Shown piece by piece: positions 1 to 11,590 of a DNA stretch of 64,000 nucleotides. Location of the stretch: the NCBI GenBank assembly GCA_036186865.1, contig AP025062.1:6249726-6313725 (forward strand). The letters are read 5' to 3'. Under the pieces are notes generated by a model. That model did no database searches. It saw only the letters and a list, made by a program, of their open reading frames with translations, and was not told the DNA's origin. Position numbers and translations under genes: made by a program. Position 1 is the first letter of the stretch; each line of letters begins with the position of its first letter. This DNA comes from Eustoma russellianum (lineage: Eukaryota; Streptophyta; Magnoliopsida; Gentianales; Gentianaceae).

Positions 1-7
1 ACAAAAT

Positions 8-505
8 AATGATGGGAAATGGAAACCACCGGATTCAAACTCTATTGCGATAAATGTTGATTCATCTTTTGATGAAGATGGACGCACATGCGCTGGGCTC
101 GTTGCAAGAATTTCAGATGGAAGCATTATATGGACTGCTACTTACCGGATGGCAGATCATTTGGATGTTCTCCAAGGAGAATTGCAAGCCATTTATCATG
201 GGCTCCAATTTGCTATGGAACAAAACTACAACAAATTTACTCTATGGTCGGATTGTCTCACGGCAATACAGCTACTGCGAAAAGACATAGATGAACTTCA
301 TCCATTATTTCCGCTAATATTTGATTGTAAGAGAATGATAAATTCATTGGGAATGTGTGAAATATCCTTCACGAAACGTGACCGCAATATGCCGGCTCAC
401 CACTTAGCAAAGATAGGACTGCAGTATGCTACGCATATGGCTTGGGGAACTTCTCCCCCTCCTATTGTAATTTCCTCTGCAATTGCAGATTTGACGATGG
501 AATAA
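8..505 (+). pseudogene. RNase H domain, 3' end of an L1-type LINE ORF2 (5' end outside window)
   Basis: An open frame runs in from the left edge and stops with TAA at 503-505. It reads as a plant non-LTR retrotransposon RNase H (RVT_3) domain: an N-terminal VDSSF strand with the first acidic residue, GELQAIYHGLQ with the catalytic Glu, LWSDCLTAIQLL with a catalytic Asp, and a C-terminal segment ending NMPAHHLAKIGL. In these elements RNase H is the last ORF2 domain and removes RNA from RNA/DNA hybrids. Everything upstream (reverse transcriptase, endonuclease) lies outside the window, so I cannot say whether the element is otherwise intact. A single-domain RNase H-like host gene is possible but less likely. 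Confidence 0.75.
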
Positions 506-677
506 AATGACATTTCTTCTCAAAAAAAACTTGCTTGATTAGTGGCCTATCTATTGGCAAACCTTGTTGAATTGGATGAAGGTCAATTTAATAATTCTAT
601 GAAGTGGAAGATGGTAAAACCGGTTTCATTGTTCTGTAAAATACGATTTCGAATATTCCTTGTAAAAAATCGTTTCG

Positions 678-828
678 GTGTATTAGGCTTTTGCATTTGG
701 ACAGAGTTCTGGAAAGGGTCGTTGTACGCAGACTTACCCTAAATTTTGTCCAAGAATCTGTTTTTACTGTTCGAATCCGTAAATTCAAAATCACAAAACA
801 ACAATCTTATCGGTTGCTCCAACATATA
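678..828 (-). mobile_element. tRNA-derived SINE (family S1, TS-like), diverged copy
   Basis: Read on the minus strand this begins TTGGAGCAACCGATAAG (A-box position) and has a B-box-like TTCGAATC element, followed by CTGCGTAC and GGC...CTTTCCAGA blocks. The same order of blocks occurs in four other copies in this window (35.2, 35.7, 56.8 and 59.6 kb). The arrangement matches tRNA-derived plant SINEs of the tobacco TS type. This is the most decayed copy and I could not fix its TSD. Confidence 0.6.
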
Positions 829-2506
829 TAGCAGATTTGTATGTTTGAACGAAAGACGGTTGATTTATTTGATATAAAAAAAACTTTTGACATAAAATAA
901 AGAACTTTGTTCATATTTTAACAAAAGTTTTGAACGTGTCATAAAGTAGTCGGTCATAATAATTTAATGTTACCGTATAACTTGCCCCTACATGTACGTA
1001 ACATGCATAGAATATAAAATTAGTTGCTTTTCTATAGAAGCTCTATCTTGAAAGCTAGACGTTTCAGCTATATGTATTTTGAAATGTTAGAGAGTTTACG
1101 AGCAGATCTATCGTTGGACATATTAATGTGATGACGAAGACCGTCAATTTATCTTCCAATTCCAAACCCCCTACCCCACCATCCCAAGAAGAATTATAGA
1201 TACACACAATTTCTATTTATTAGATTTAGTTGATTTTCTGGATTCCATCATCTTCTCAACACCTACCGTTATAACTACAAAAATTTGAAATTCACTCCAA
1301 ATTCCATGAAGTTATATACTTGTTGCATTTATTTGATAATTATATGGATAAGTTGACCTAAAGTAAGTTATTACTAACTGCCAAGATAAGAGGACAAAAA
1401 AAGAGGGATATTTTTTAAACACAAACGACAGAGCTCAACCGAAATAAAACTGTCAACATAAAACATCCTTTTCGAACACAAAAAAAAATGAAGTTGGGTG
1501 TTCTGTAGAACATAGATCGATCATCTCGATCGATCGATGTGGTATGGATGCAAAGTTGGAGCTCCTGTCCAACATAGATCGATCACATAGATCAATCGAT
1601 GTGACATCGATCGATCGATTTCACACCACATCGATCGATCGATGTATACAAAATAAGCCATACTAACATGCACAACCATTCTTCTTCAATCGATTACTTT
1701 GTGCGGTTACCCCTTCTGACTTTATTGTGGTTATTGTTGTCGTCGTGATTGATGAAGGACGAAACCATCATTCTGAAAAACAAAAAATATAAACAACTTA
1801 TTCTGTCATAGTCAATGTTATTTGATCGTACAAAGGTACATATCGTTTAAAGTTTGCGCGGTCCTAAATACACGGTCATGTCACCCGATGTCCAAAGCCA
1901 TCCTGGTTAGCTCAACAAAAGCAAGCTCCTACCAGAGCAAATACCTGTAGCGTGAGAAATTTAGCCATACAGTTCGACACATAGAAACACGTGACGGCCA
2001 TGCACAAACAAGACATTAGCAAGACGGGACACATAGCACTTTTCTATAACACCTCAACATGCATTGACGTTTCAAATCATAAGAAATGAGAAAATAATGT
2101 CTTCATAGGACTATGTCCAATTCCAACTAAAAAGTGCATCATTCAGATGACACAGAGACATGTTTCTCGTAAATATTCCAGCTTAAACATTTTTAAGCAT
2201 GGAAACATCCGTAATGACTTGATCATCAGAGGGTTTTTCCTTCGAAGCTTCTAACTTTGTTGTTGGATTGTGTAGAGATTTGGCAACATTTTTTTACAGG
2301 TTTAGGATCATCTAGTCTAGCGACGATGATCATAAGAGTTACTCTTTTGAGACTACATTATGGGCAATAGATGCTTGTGTGCGATGATAACAGGGGCATA
2401 AGTAGCCAATATATTTGCTATCTCATTTTTTTCTTCTTGAAATCTCTTCTATTCTTCAATGTTCATGTCGAGTTCCGGTTACTTCCACCTCCACCTCCCC
2501 TGATCA
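829..2506. other. Intergenic, AT-rich; contains an ATCGAT-rich cluster
   Basis: I see no convincing coding region or RNA gene here. The only conspicuous structure is at 1511-1647, where the palindrome ATCGATCGAT and variants recur several times between similar spacers. See findings. Confidence 0.5.
1511..1647. repeat. Cluster of ATCGATCGAT palindromes
   Basis: About seven tracts built from GATCGATC/ATCGATCGAT occur in 137 bp, several preceded by ACATA and followed by GTG. Both strands read the same at each tract. Not a simple uniform microsatellite, because the tracts are separated by non-repetitive spacers. Confidence 0.6.
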
Positions 2507-2780
2507 CATTGGCTGCATAGTTCAGTTGGTATTCGGGTTGGGAATTGCCAACAAGAAGTCATGAATTCGAATCCAGAGACGTGCACAGTGTGCGTGTTCC
2601 TCTGCTGCCAGGCCGAAGGCTTGATTTGTGGGGGGACATCTTGCGTGGGTACCTGTGTAAGATCTCAGCCAATCTAGGAGGCCGTTGGACTCCTGATTTA
2701 CATCCTTCACGCAGCTCCTTGGGACTGAGGCAGTGGGGGCCCTTTGGGTTGAGGTTCAACCTTTTCATTCAGTCTGTATA
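2507..2780 (+). mobile_element. tRNA-derived SINE (family S2)
   Basis: The left part is a decayed tRNA: TAGTTCAGTTGGT fits an A box and GAATTCGAATCC fits a B box, at tRNA-like spacing. It is followed by about 200 bp of non-tRNA body that includes the block GATTTACATCC, also present in the second S2-like copy at about 12.1 kb. Long open frames on both strands here are fortuitous GC-rich SINE sequence. TSD not determined. Confidence 0.6.
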
Positions 2781-4153
2781 AATGATTGGTGTTCCACCCC
2801 CCACCCCAAAAGTCTGTCGTGTATTTGGATGTAAGTCAGCATCAGTTTGGTTGTTGAATTTAGGAATTGTAACTGGCTAAGATACGATTATGTCATTTGA
2901 ATTTTTTATTTTGTATATGTAAATCTAGGCAAATCCGCTATTATAAGCTTTGTTCGACCCAGATTTTATTCAGTCAGTTAGCTTGAACTATGCACTTTGG
3001 ACTTTGCCCCTTTACCTTAATAGGAAAAGTTATTTTTTGGTCATATTGTGTTGTAATGTAATTCAAATGTGGTGCCATTAAGCTCCATTTTGATAGCTAA
3101 ATCTGGGTTTTTCGAGAGGCTAACTGGCTATGATGAGGTTCTGTTATTAGATTTTTGTATTTCCTAGTGATCCATAGCTTTGGCTAAGTTCAGCTGCAGT
3201 GATCCTGTCTCGTTTTCTAGTAAAATTTTCAAGGTGATGTGCAAACTTACGCCGCCCGACTTCTGAAATACACGACCAGAATTTCCTTATACCTTTTCTT
3301 TTATTTTTTTAGACCAGTTTTTTTTTTTTTTGAAAAAAATAGATAATAATATTTATAAAGAAAATTAAGACATGTATTCTTTTTCTTTTTGTTGTTAAGT
3401 TTTTGGAGTATATAAATATGTCCCCTTGTACACTATTTTGATCATTTCTTTCATCAAAAAAAAATTTAAGAAAATTGAGTCTTTTGCTCTTGTGAGTTTT
3501 CGAAGTTTCTCAACTCAAGCTTCTTCTGTATTCAATCAATTTTGTGAGCAAGATGTATATCCTGAATTCGTCCTTTTCCAAGGATCTAATTTTTAACCAA
3601 GAGTTCAATTTTGTAGCATGAGAGCGGATTTTCAGTTATCCATTGTGTAATGTGTGTTTTCAAGGGCGTATCGAGCTTATCGACTTGTAGCCTGCTATAC
3701 GGCCATGAAAAATTCTTCCACAGGTGTTAGACGTGATAAACACCGGCACCCACTTGAAGTTTAGTTGTGAAGGATGATGTTGGCACGGCGTCCATCTTGC
3801 AAATGTATTGAAGTATTTAGTTGAAAGTCAAGCAAAATGTATTGAAGCATTGGGTCATGTTGCCTTGCTGACCCAGCTGAAGGATTCTGTTGTATCAACA
3901 TTTTTTGGTTTCTACTTGCAGCTGCAAAATTGTAACGTATGATGGTCAACATAAGCTGAGCACACCTCTCAATGATTCAATCTTGCACTTATGACAAAAG
4001 ACTGCCTGAGAAACACTGAAAGCAAAGCAAACACTAATAGAGTCATCGGTATTCCTAATAAAAGCCAGACCTCAAAACTAGCTTAGTTCCTCTCCATCCA
4101 AATACGGGCATTCACTAGCGATAACGATCATTCCTTGGGATTCGGATCAGAAG
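2781..4153. other. Intergenic region without recognisable features
   Basis: AT-rich sequence with homopolymer A and T tracts around 3320-3340. I found no coding exon with splice signals, no RNA gene and no assignable repeat. Confidence 0.4.
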
Positions 4154-4302
4154 AGACTAAATGAGAGGCAAAATATGATACCTCCAATTACGCGTTGACA
4201 CGTGTAAAAAACAGTTTTTTTAAACACACCACCTTTTAAAAACTGCTTTTTTACACGTGCCGACGCGTGATTGGAGTCCATATTTCGCCTGACTTTTAGC
4301 TT
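4154..4302. mobile_element. Foldback (hairpin) MITE
   Basis: The two halves are inverted copies: 4154-4220 pairs with 4238-4302 around a loop of about 15 nt. Shared arm motifs are AGGCAAAATATG, CTCCAAT, ACGCGT and ACACGTGTAAAAAA. Arms are about 65 bp with scattered mismatches, which would fold into a near-complete hairpin. No coding capacity. Superfamily not assigned because flanking duplications are unclear. Confidence 0.6.
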
Positions 4303-4470
4303 CCTCGGATCTAAACCCCATTCCTTGGCTCTGATAAGACAACCATTGATTATTCGTCTTTCAGAGAGCAACATCTCACCTATAATATTGAATAGTTGCT
4401 TTCCAGATGTAAGCTCATAAAGGTGACTAGCCCACCTAAAAGTTGTAATGCTACTAGGCCAAAACAATGC

Positions 4471-4653
4471 GGGTGAGATCCTCTCACCGCCGCCCACCTT
4501 ACCCCCCCACGTGACCGCCCGCCACGTGGCAGGCGAGGGGGGTGGTGAGGCTGGGTGCAGGTCACCTGCATCCAGCCTCACCACCCTTCTCCCCTGCCAC
4601 GTGGCAGAGGGTCATTGTTACCCCAAAAAGGGGGGGTCAGGAGATCCTGGCTC
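4471..4653. mobile_element. G-box-rich MITE, copy M1 (Mutator-like)
   Basis: A 183-bp GC-rich element flanked by a perfect 10-bp duplication AAAACAATGC at 4461-4470 and 4654-4663. Ends are inverted relatives: GGTGAGATCCTCTCACC on the left against CCAGGATCTCCTGACC on the reverse of the right. Inside is a strong palindrome centred near 4563 and two CCACGTGGCA sites, which are core G-box/ABRE sequences. A 9-11 bp TSD is typical of Mutator-superfamily elements. Related copies lie at 27878-28028 and about 58647-58757. Confidence 0.7.
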
Positions 4654-5094
4654 AAAACAATGCAGGTCAGCATTCCTGAATAGGACAAGTTGGTGCCACG
4701 TCACTCACAACTTAAGACGGGTCAGATCTTCATACCCTTTCCAGAAGATGACCTTGCACCTAGACTTTATAGGGCGGCTTAAAAGAAGTCAAATCACCCA
4801 AAATGAAAACGCATATATCAAGAACAATTGAGAGAAGATATAATGACACACTCACTTATGGGGATAAATTCAGCAATCACAACATTCAGGTGTTATAAAA
4901 AGAAAATATACAGTTGGTGCCGCACACGTTTTCCCTCACAAATAACAACGCTTCCAACTGTAACCGCATGCAACCGCAGAGCACGGATGACGCTAAGTTT
5001 AAAAACTCTCATGGCATACACCATCAAGAATCCGACAACTAGTTGCAAATGTAAGGAAACAATATTAAGATGCCCGGTAGAGATATGACACTAG

Positions 5095-6934
5095 TTACTT
5101 GTTCCCTCCAATATCCTTCAGAGCACAAATCTGCTCCTCTCCCATCGAAGACATCACGGAAACAACCAAGTCTTTCCCCTCAGCAAAACCCTCCTTGATC
5201 TGCAAACATGTACATATCATGATTACTTTGGTTTTTCATGAAAATCTAATATGTTAAAGCAACAGAGCATAATGATGACACACAGGACAATTGCAGTTAC
5301 TAATATCTAACCACATCTTCCAACTAATAACGTATTCTGCCAAGCAGTTTGAAGTCATTGATTCTAAAAAATTGCAGGATATGTCCACAACACCCAAAAC
5401 AATTCAAATACTAGCCTCAAATGTTTCAGGTGAATACCATAAAAAGCTAAAAGAAACTCCAGCTTTCCAAGCTTCAGCCACTATTAAGTATAAAATCACA
5501 GGAAATAAGCAAATTATGCATAGTTGCTACACTAGAGTAATATCACAACAGGTTTCAGACCATAAGAAACTGATGGAATAAGCCAAAGAAATTCACTACT
5601 ATTTAGAATTAGAGTGAAAGAAGCTACAGAATGAAGTTCTAATCTAAGCTCTATATAAATTCAACGAAACACAAACAAACCTGCTTAAGCAGACTGTCAT
5701 CGGTTGGAAGCCTCAGATCGTCCTTAGTTCCTCCATTCTCAGTCAGAAGACTCACCTGAAAAATGTTTCAGTACATTAAAATACCAAAGGAATTTAAATG
5801 AAGGAAATCAAACCATGGAACCAGATACGAGATGCTTACAAAACCATCCTCGGAAATGTCAATGAGCTGGTAGTCAGTACGATTCACATGTGGAACCTGC
5901 AGTTCACATACAAGCATGTACATGAGAAGATTTAACTATGAAAAGGCAAAGTTTGACCTGATATTTGGAAGCTTCGAGAAAAAACTGGAAGTACATACAT
6001 CGCAATTGTGGGAAGAGGGAACAATATCTTCCAGCTTCTTTCCATTGAAGATATCAATGCCAACAAAGTGGCATTTGGCATGGCCGTGCTTGCCAGTCTT
6101 GGAAGTTGAAACTTCAACAACCTGAGAAAGAAAAGGTTACTGAGTTATCCTGTAGACGCTAAAAGATCTTACATTTACAACATCAAAATGTCACGTTCTC
6201 TTACAAGTGCGGAAAAAACCATTAAGAAATAGCCTAATGCTCCACGGATCAGGGACGAAGCTTCAATCAGCAAAAATATTGCAAGTTCGCGGAAAACTTT
6301 CAGTGTTAGACCGCCAGTCTGGCCCCTTTTTTCTTTTTTTTAATCTTTGCATATATTTTGAGATCCCTAAGACAAAGGACGCACTCGATATTTCTCAGTC
6401 TTTACATCAGAACATCCTTCATCTACAAATCAGTTAACTAGCATATTTCCGTACGATAAATCTTCCCACCATGGCAAAAGAAATAAATGAATTACTCCGC
6501 CAATACTACGATATCAGACACCGTTAGAACTGATATACCCAATATAATAGAGAATTCATTGTTTCACATATCAACTCAACAAAATACCAAATCCAGAATC
6601 CTATCAATTATTTTCTAGAAAGAAGGTCCTCCCACACCAATTAAATCGAATCTACCAACTTTCAAATCCCTCATCAAAATCCAGAAGCAATAAATTCCAT
6701 TCATATCGCATCTAATCCACAAAAAGCATACAACTAACGACCACAGAAATTCGACCACGCGAAAAAGACAATCCCATAACGAAAACAATAGAATTCTAAA
6801 AAAGGAATGACCTTGCAAGCTCTGCCCTTAATAACAATGTATCCGTTCTTACGGATGGTACCAGCTTGCTGAGGGTAAGTCTTCGAAGCTCCGGCGTCGG
6901 CTTTAGATTCAAAGTGATGCTCCTCGTCCGACAT
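5095..6934 (-). CDS. eIF5A: Eukaryotic translation initiation factor 5A
   Basis: Five exons on the minus strand: 6812-6934, 5999-6121, 5840-5896, 5681-5755 and 5095-5199. All have GT-AG introns and all junctions fall between codons, giving 160 residues, the normal plant length. The protein starts MSDEEHHFESKADAG. Exon 2 holds the hypusination loop STSKTGKHGHAK, with the Lys to be modified to hypusine at residue 52. The N-terminal SH3-like barrel and the C-terminal OB fold (VPHVNRTDYQLIDI to the end, GEEQICALKDIGGNK) are complete. eIF5A acts on cytoplasmic ribosomes to promote elongation through difficult motifs and termination, after deoxyhypusine synthase and hydroxylase act on it. I see no frameshift or stop, so it is probably functional. 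It stands alone between repeats; neighbours share no function. Confidence 0.95.
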
Positions 6935-7054
6935 GGTTTGGCCTCGAAGGGGAGAAAAGGGAAGGAAAAAAACGTTACTCCGGCGAGGATATAGAGAGAG
7001 AGAATTTGCGGTACAAAGCGAGAGAACAGAAAAACAGACGAGCGCACGCCTAGA

Positions 7055-7066
7055 ATTATATATATA
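7055..7066 (-). promoter_or_regulatory. Likely TATA box of the eIF5A gene
   Basis: On the minus strand the sequence CTATATATATAA lies about 120-130 bp upstream of the eIF5A ATG at 6934. That fits a transcription start roughly 30 bp downstream and a 5' UTR of about 90 nt. Assignment rests on position and sequence only. Confidence 0.55.
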
Positions 7067-7436
7067 GGTGGAGGCAGAATGAGAAAATTTTAGGGTTTTC
7101 GAGGTCCAGATCAAATCGGAGCCGTCTGTAAATGGATATGTTTCCTTTTTTCTATTCCTTTTTGGGTTAAATTTTTCAGTAATGGATCAGAATCATTTGA
7201 TATTCTTCTGTACCTTGCGTTGAAACGACGCTCTATATCTGGCTCACTTTTTTATTTATTGTCTTTTTTGGAGAAACCTTCTTTTCTTTGGATTAATGGT
7301 TCTAAAATCGAAACCGAGTATATGCAATGGACTTCAACGACGCAGCCCAAAGTGAAAATACTCAGCTCATCATCTATGGTCAAATGGTCTATGGTCAAGT
7401 GGTATTACAGGTAAGTAAGTTTAAGTGCTTATGATT

Positions 7437-8345
7437 ATTTGTACAGCAGGATGAAAACACCGATAAGGATGTAACACACCGAGTTCAGGGAGGCTGGTGT
7501 AGGTGGTGGGCGGCCTCAGGGGTGCTGTGTGACAAGAATTTTCCAACTAAATTAAAGAAAAAATTTTATAGGATGGCAGTGCGACCGGCAATCTTATATG
7601 GAACAGAATGATGGGCCATCAAGATGACACAATCACAGAAGATGGAAGTGACAGAGATGAGGATGTTTAGGTGGATGTGTGGGCATACAAGTCTAGACCG
7701 GATCAGAAATGAGGTCTTTAGGAAAATGTTAGGGGTGGCTAGTATAGCAGATAAGATAACATAGGGGAGACTGAGATGGTTTGGGCATGTCAAGAGGAGA
7801 CTGACAACAGCGCCTATTAGAACAGTTAAAAGCCTCATTGTAGAGGAGAAGGGGAATAAAGGCAGACCCAAATTGACTTGGGATGAGCGGATTAGGCATG
7901 ACTTACTAGATTTATAGATCTCTGAAGACATGGTCCAGAATAGGAGTTCATGGAGGCAGAGGATTAAGGTTAACGAGGTTTAGGCGGTATGTAGGGGCAC
8001 CTTAGAATATATTTAGGAGCTTAGATACTCTCTACACTTTAGGTTGACTTTGCACATTTTTGTTTGTGTTTTTTGGTTTTGCATTATTTGCGCATATACA
8101 CGGTTAGAGCTATTTTAATATCGGAAGCCTTTTCTTAGTATTTATTAAAATCATTCACTAACACACTAGCACACTATATCCATATTATTGTGTCAGCTAT
8201 GCAGGTACATATAGAACCGGAGGTCTCAATGAAAGCAAATTCGCTATTCTTTGGAATGGGTGTATTGTTTGTCTGTCTCTCACCCTCCCTCGACCTTAAC
8301 AATAGCTTTTAATGTCGTTAAGATATAATTGGTATATTGACACTG
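7437..8345 (+). mobile_element. RTE-type LINE, 5'-truncated and decayed (copy A)
   Basis: Translation of the plus strand gives the C-terminal region of an RTE-clade ORF2, including AVRPAILYGTE, QSQKMEVTEMRMFRWMCG, RLRWFGHVKRR and GRPKLTWDERIRHDLL, interrupted by in-frame stops. A 3' UTR follows (about 7990-8345) containing the block GGTCTC...GAAGCAAA that recurs in four other copies in this window. The catalytic core of the reverse transcriptase is missing, so only the tail was inserted or survives. Confidence 0.8.
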
Positions 8346-8680
8346 CTAGTTTTGTACCTACTGGACAAGTTGATGACAACTTGAGTATTTATTGTCGATA
8401 ACATTAATGAATAATCTACTGCGTGTGTTATTGTATAAGTTGGCTGCTTGTGTATAAACCATCTCGTTAGAGCCAACAGTTTTTCAGAAAAAAAGAATAC
8501 AAAAGTTTGAAGTTTATAGTTAAATCGGGCTCACGAACAATGAAAACATGCTGTACATATTTTGTTTTGAGTAATGAAATTGATTTGTGTCTTCTAAAAT
8601 AGATGTCTCGGATTTTCTAATTGATCTAAAGATGTTCTGCATAGAAATAAGGGCGCAACACACACATACATGTACATATC

Positions 8681-8690
8681 CATACATACA

Positions 8691-8720
<30 letters not shown>
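8681..8720. repeat. (CATA)n microsatellite
   Basis: Ten uninterrupted CATA units. The apparent proteins with repeated MYVC or HTYI across this tract are translation artefacts. Confidence 0.95.
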
Positions 8721-8721
<1 letters not shown>

Positions 8722-8754
8722 TTCTGTTACATGTTTGGAAATAAACCGAAAATT

Positions 8755-8915
8755 ATACACGGTGGTTCTGTCAAAACCGCTATATAAAATACATGGGGTT
8801 TTGGCAGAAACACCGAATGTCATTTTTGACTTTTGGTATACGACAGTTCTGTTAAAACTAATAAGCTGTCAAAATTACGATGCGGTTGGCTGTTTTGACA
8901 GCACCGCCATATGCC
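8755..8915. repeat. Left flank repeat with TTCTGTCAAAACC motifs
   Basis: Contains GGTTCTGTCAAAACCGC, GGTTTTGGCAGAAAC, ACGACAGTTCTGTTAAAAC and CTGTTTTGACAGCACC. These are alternating orientations of one 12-17 bp motif. The same motif set reappears at 11455-11590, with a decayed PMD-type coding region in between, suggesting these are the ends of one composite element. Confidence 0.5.
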
Positions 8916-9289
8916 ACATCGGGTTTGCTATAAACAGACCTTACTTTTCATTTCAATAGCGTATGAGATACTTTTTCAAATTAAGTTAATTCATTTTGTA
9001 AATCTTGTTACGATGTATTCAGATAAAAGGACAACTTAATATTTGTCTACATTTTTATGGGCGTGTTTATTAAAAAATATTTTAATTTTTAAAGGAAAGT
9101 GAAGCAAATACGAACAAGTAAAACCTGAATAAAGTAACATAAAATAAGAATGAATCAAAATTGTATAAAAGTATGTCTATATACGAAATGTATACAAACA
9201 ATACAAATACAATATCCATCTTAAAGGCTCCCACCGGTAAAACAACACCTCTTACATATAGGCTGCAGCTCAACAACTACAACTATGTC

Positions 9290-11230
9290 TAGATAAACAT
9301 AGATCTTCTGGTAGTTGCGACGGTGGATGGGACTACGGTAGCGGCATATTGGGCCCTTGAGATGTAATCAGTATTTGCGTCATTGCCTGCTCTAGGTCGC
9401 AATCTAAGTCTCTGGCAAACGTATCATCATTGGGATCAGAAGGAGAGAGATAATTAGAAATGGCAAGACCGAGAAGGTGGGTGATAATCGGCAATGTAAG
9501 CGTGTCATCGACATCCTCATCAACTGCTTGTCTGGTATCGACGGCTGATGTCTACAATGATGTTCTTGGTGCATGCCCCCGTGGGACCCGCATCTCGTGA
9601 CCCTCAAAGTCTACTACGTGTGTAGCTGACGACCCTCCAACTGAGACATGGCAAACTACGGATAATATACATTTGCAATCTGCTGGGTGGCCTGTGCTGC
9701 AGGTCTCTATAGCAAAAGATGTCCGAGAGCCTCCTCCCTGAGCCCCTAAATGTAATCTCCATTCTAGTCTCGTCTCCGATCGATGCCACATGATGGTACG
9801 TCCACGCAAGACGATTTGCCTACAATTTAAATAACAAGAAATATCAACACATATTTAACATATAATGACACAATTAAATATAAAAAAATATATACATACC
9901 AGCTGTATGAGATTAGATATAGAACCACAGGAACCGCGATCGCTTACGTGCTCCACACAAGGACGACCAAGCTTTGAGTGTCTAAGATTTGTACCACAGC
10001 ATGTGAGTTAGCTATCAGTACGCCTGCCCAGGCATAGCTCTATCGATCTGGTGCACTCAGTTGTCCAACTGCTGTAAGAATATGAGTGCATGTGATCGCA
10101 ATCGGCGTTCCTATCATCTTTATTATCTGATGGATGGCAACCTCTATGTCGAAGACCCTGGGAGACGCCTCATGCGTTAGCCTAACCTACCTTATTTCTC
10201 TTTAGAGTAGGTGATGCTCATCAATGTGTTATAGTAGTAGTGCGCACTCCACAAATGTTCGTTCTGGATGCACACCGGTGGCAAGCTCATAGTAATGTCA
10301 GGACTGTAAGATACCCACGCAAATCCCATTCGTTAGACTATCGAGCAGATCACGTACAGCATCCATCATGTGGCAGTGAAACTTTGGAGAGTTCAGGTCA
10401 CTAAGCCACCATGCTACACGAGACGCACCAGGCCTCATCTCTAGACTCCCAATGTGGTGAGGACGGAAGACAGGAAGTCTCTCATATATCCAAAACTGCA
10501 GTATCTATAAATGGTCCAGTAATCTGATGCCTCCTCATCTTTGCATGAGAATTCTCGTATAAGTCTCGGTACAAGAACGTAAGGAGGGGTCTGGCTCAGG
10601 AATACCTACTTAAGTGAGGAGTTCTTTCAGTCGCATAACACACACGACAGTAGTGACAAGATGTGCACCCTAGCCCTCTACTGAATTTGCTCATCGAATA
10701 GATGTCTTGGTAGGATCGCATATGTAAACCACTTTATAAACTTCTTTCTCAATACACAGTTGTCTTATATATCATGCATGTTAGGAGTCTATCTAAGACA
10801 CTCGGTACATAGCTCACTCCAATATGCTGTTGTGTACGAGGACTCCTGACTAATAAACGGCATCACCATTGATGCGAAGGCCAAACAACACGACTACATC
10901 ATGAAGCGTGACTGTGGCTGCTCTTAATGGTATGTGAAATAAGCGGGCCTCCTGTTGCCACATTTTCACGAATGATGTGATAAAGCTTAATTTATCTTAA
11001 CCTTAACACAGAGCAACAATCCACATAGCCTCACATTCTTTAAGATCGCCATGCACTTATTGGGGACCTTCAGATCTCTGTAATAGGATATTTTCTTAAC
11101 AGTATTCAGCATATTGTACCTTCTATTACTCTTAAATTGGAAGGTCCTATGCTCCCCCGGAACGCCAATAAATCCGCAATCTCTGCATCAACTCGCCATC
11201 AACACCACTACCACTAGTCATAACTACACC
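9290..11230 (-). pseudogene. Decayed plant-mobile-domain (PMD)-type gene of a transposable element
   Basis: The reverse strand at about 10860-10985 translates to KMWQQEARLFHIP and TVTLHDVVVLFGLRINGDAV. This matches the plant mobile domain signature of a tryptophan-rich lead-in followed by a T-x-T-L-x-D-V-x-x-L-x-G-L core. PMD proteins occur in MULE-type transposons and in domesticated host proteins such as MAIN/MAIL. Other short coding-like stretches (for example FDIEVAIHQIIKMIGTPIA near 10130) continue downstream in different frames. Many stops and frame changes rule out function. Boundaries are approximate and follow the flanking repeats. Confidence 0.6.
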
Positions 11231-11454
11231 TAAATGCATTACATTAAAAAATAACAATAAATAAATTACAATAATTGAATTACGCTAAATAAATAACAAT
11301 AAATAATTTTTAATAAATAAATAACTCACAAGAAAATAGAGAAAAAGCTCCAAGAGATCTTCAGGTGCGTTGTGAGCTGTACGTAGATTCTGGCATAACT
11401 TCGTTGCATTGTAGATTTATGGAAAAAAGTTGAAGTAAAAAAAAGTGGCCTATT

Positions 11455-11590
11455 TACAGCCAAACCCGCTGTCGCATACGACAGTTCTATCAAAGCCGTT
11501 ATGTGCTTCGCGGTTTTGACAGAACCATTTTGTACCAGAAATCAAAGTAGCACGCGGTAGTTCTGTCAAAACCATCGTTACTGCTATGCA
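11455..11590. repeat. Right flank repeat with TTCTGTCAAAACC motifs
   Basis: Contains ACGACAGTTCTATCAAAGCC, GCGGTTTTGACAGAACC and GTAGTTCTGTCAAAACC, the counterpart of the motif set at 8755-8915. Together they bracket about 2.5 kb with the PMD-type remnant. Confidence 0.5.

Noticed and set aside
2545..2781. Overlapping open frames on both strands with Pro/Gly/Arg-rich products
   Set aside because: They coincide with a tRNA-derived SINE, whose GC-rich body commonly creates fortuitous frames.
4448..4831. 127-codon open frame on the plus strand
   Set aside because: It spans the G-box MITE and its flanks; composition is explained by the GC-rich palindrome and no domain or splice context supports it.
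7566..7931. 121-codon minus-strand frame, similar to a plus-strand frame at 14722-15087
   Set aside because: Both are antisense shadows of RTE ORF2; the sense strand carries the recognisable RWFGHVKRR region.
8681..8720. CRISPR-like short repeats
   Set aside because: Uniform tetranucleotide microsatellite without spacers, in a plant genome.
8520..8823. Reading frames with MYVC or HTYI repeats
   Set aside because: Pure translation of the (CATA)10 microsatellite.
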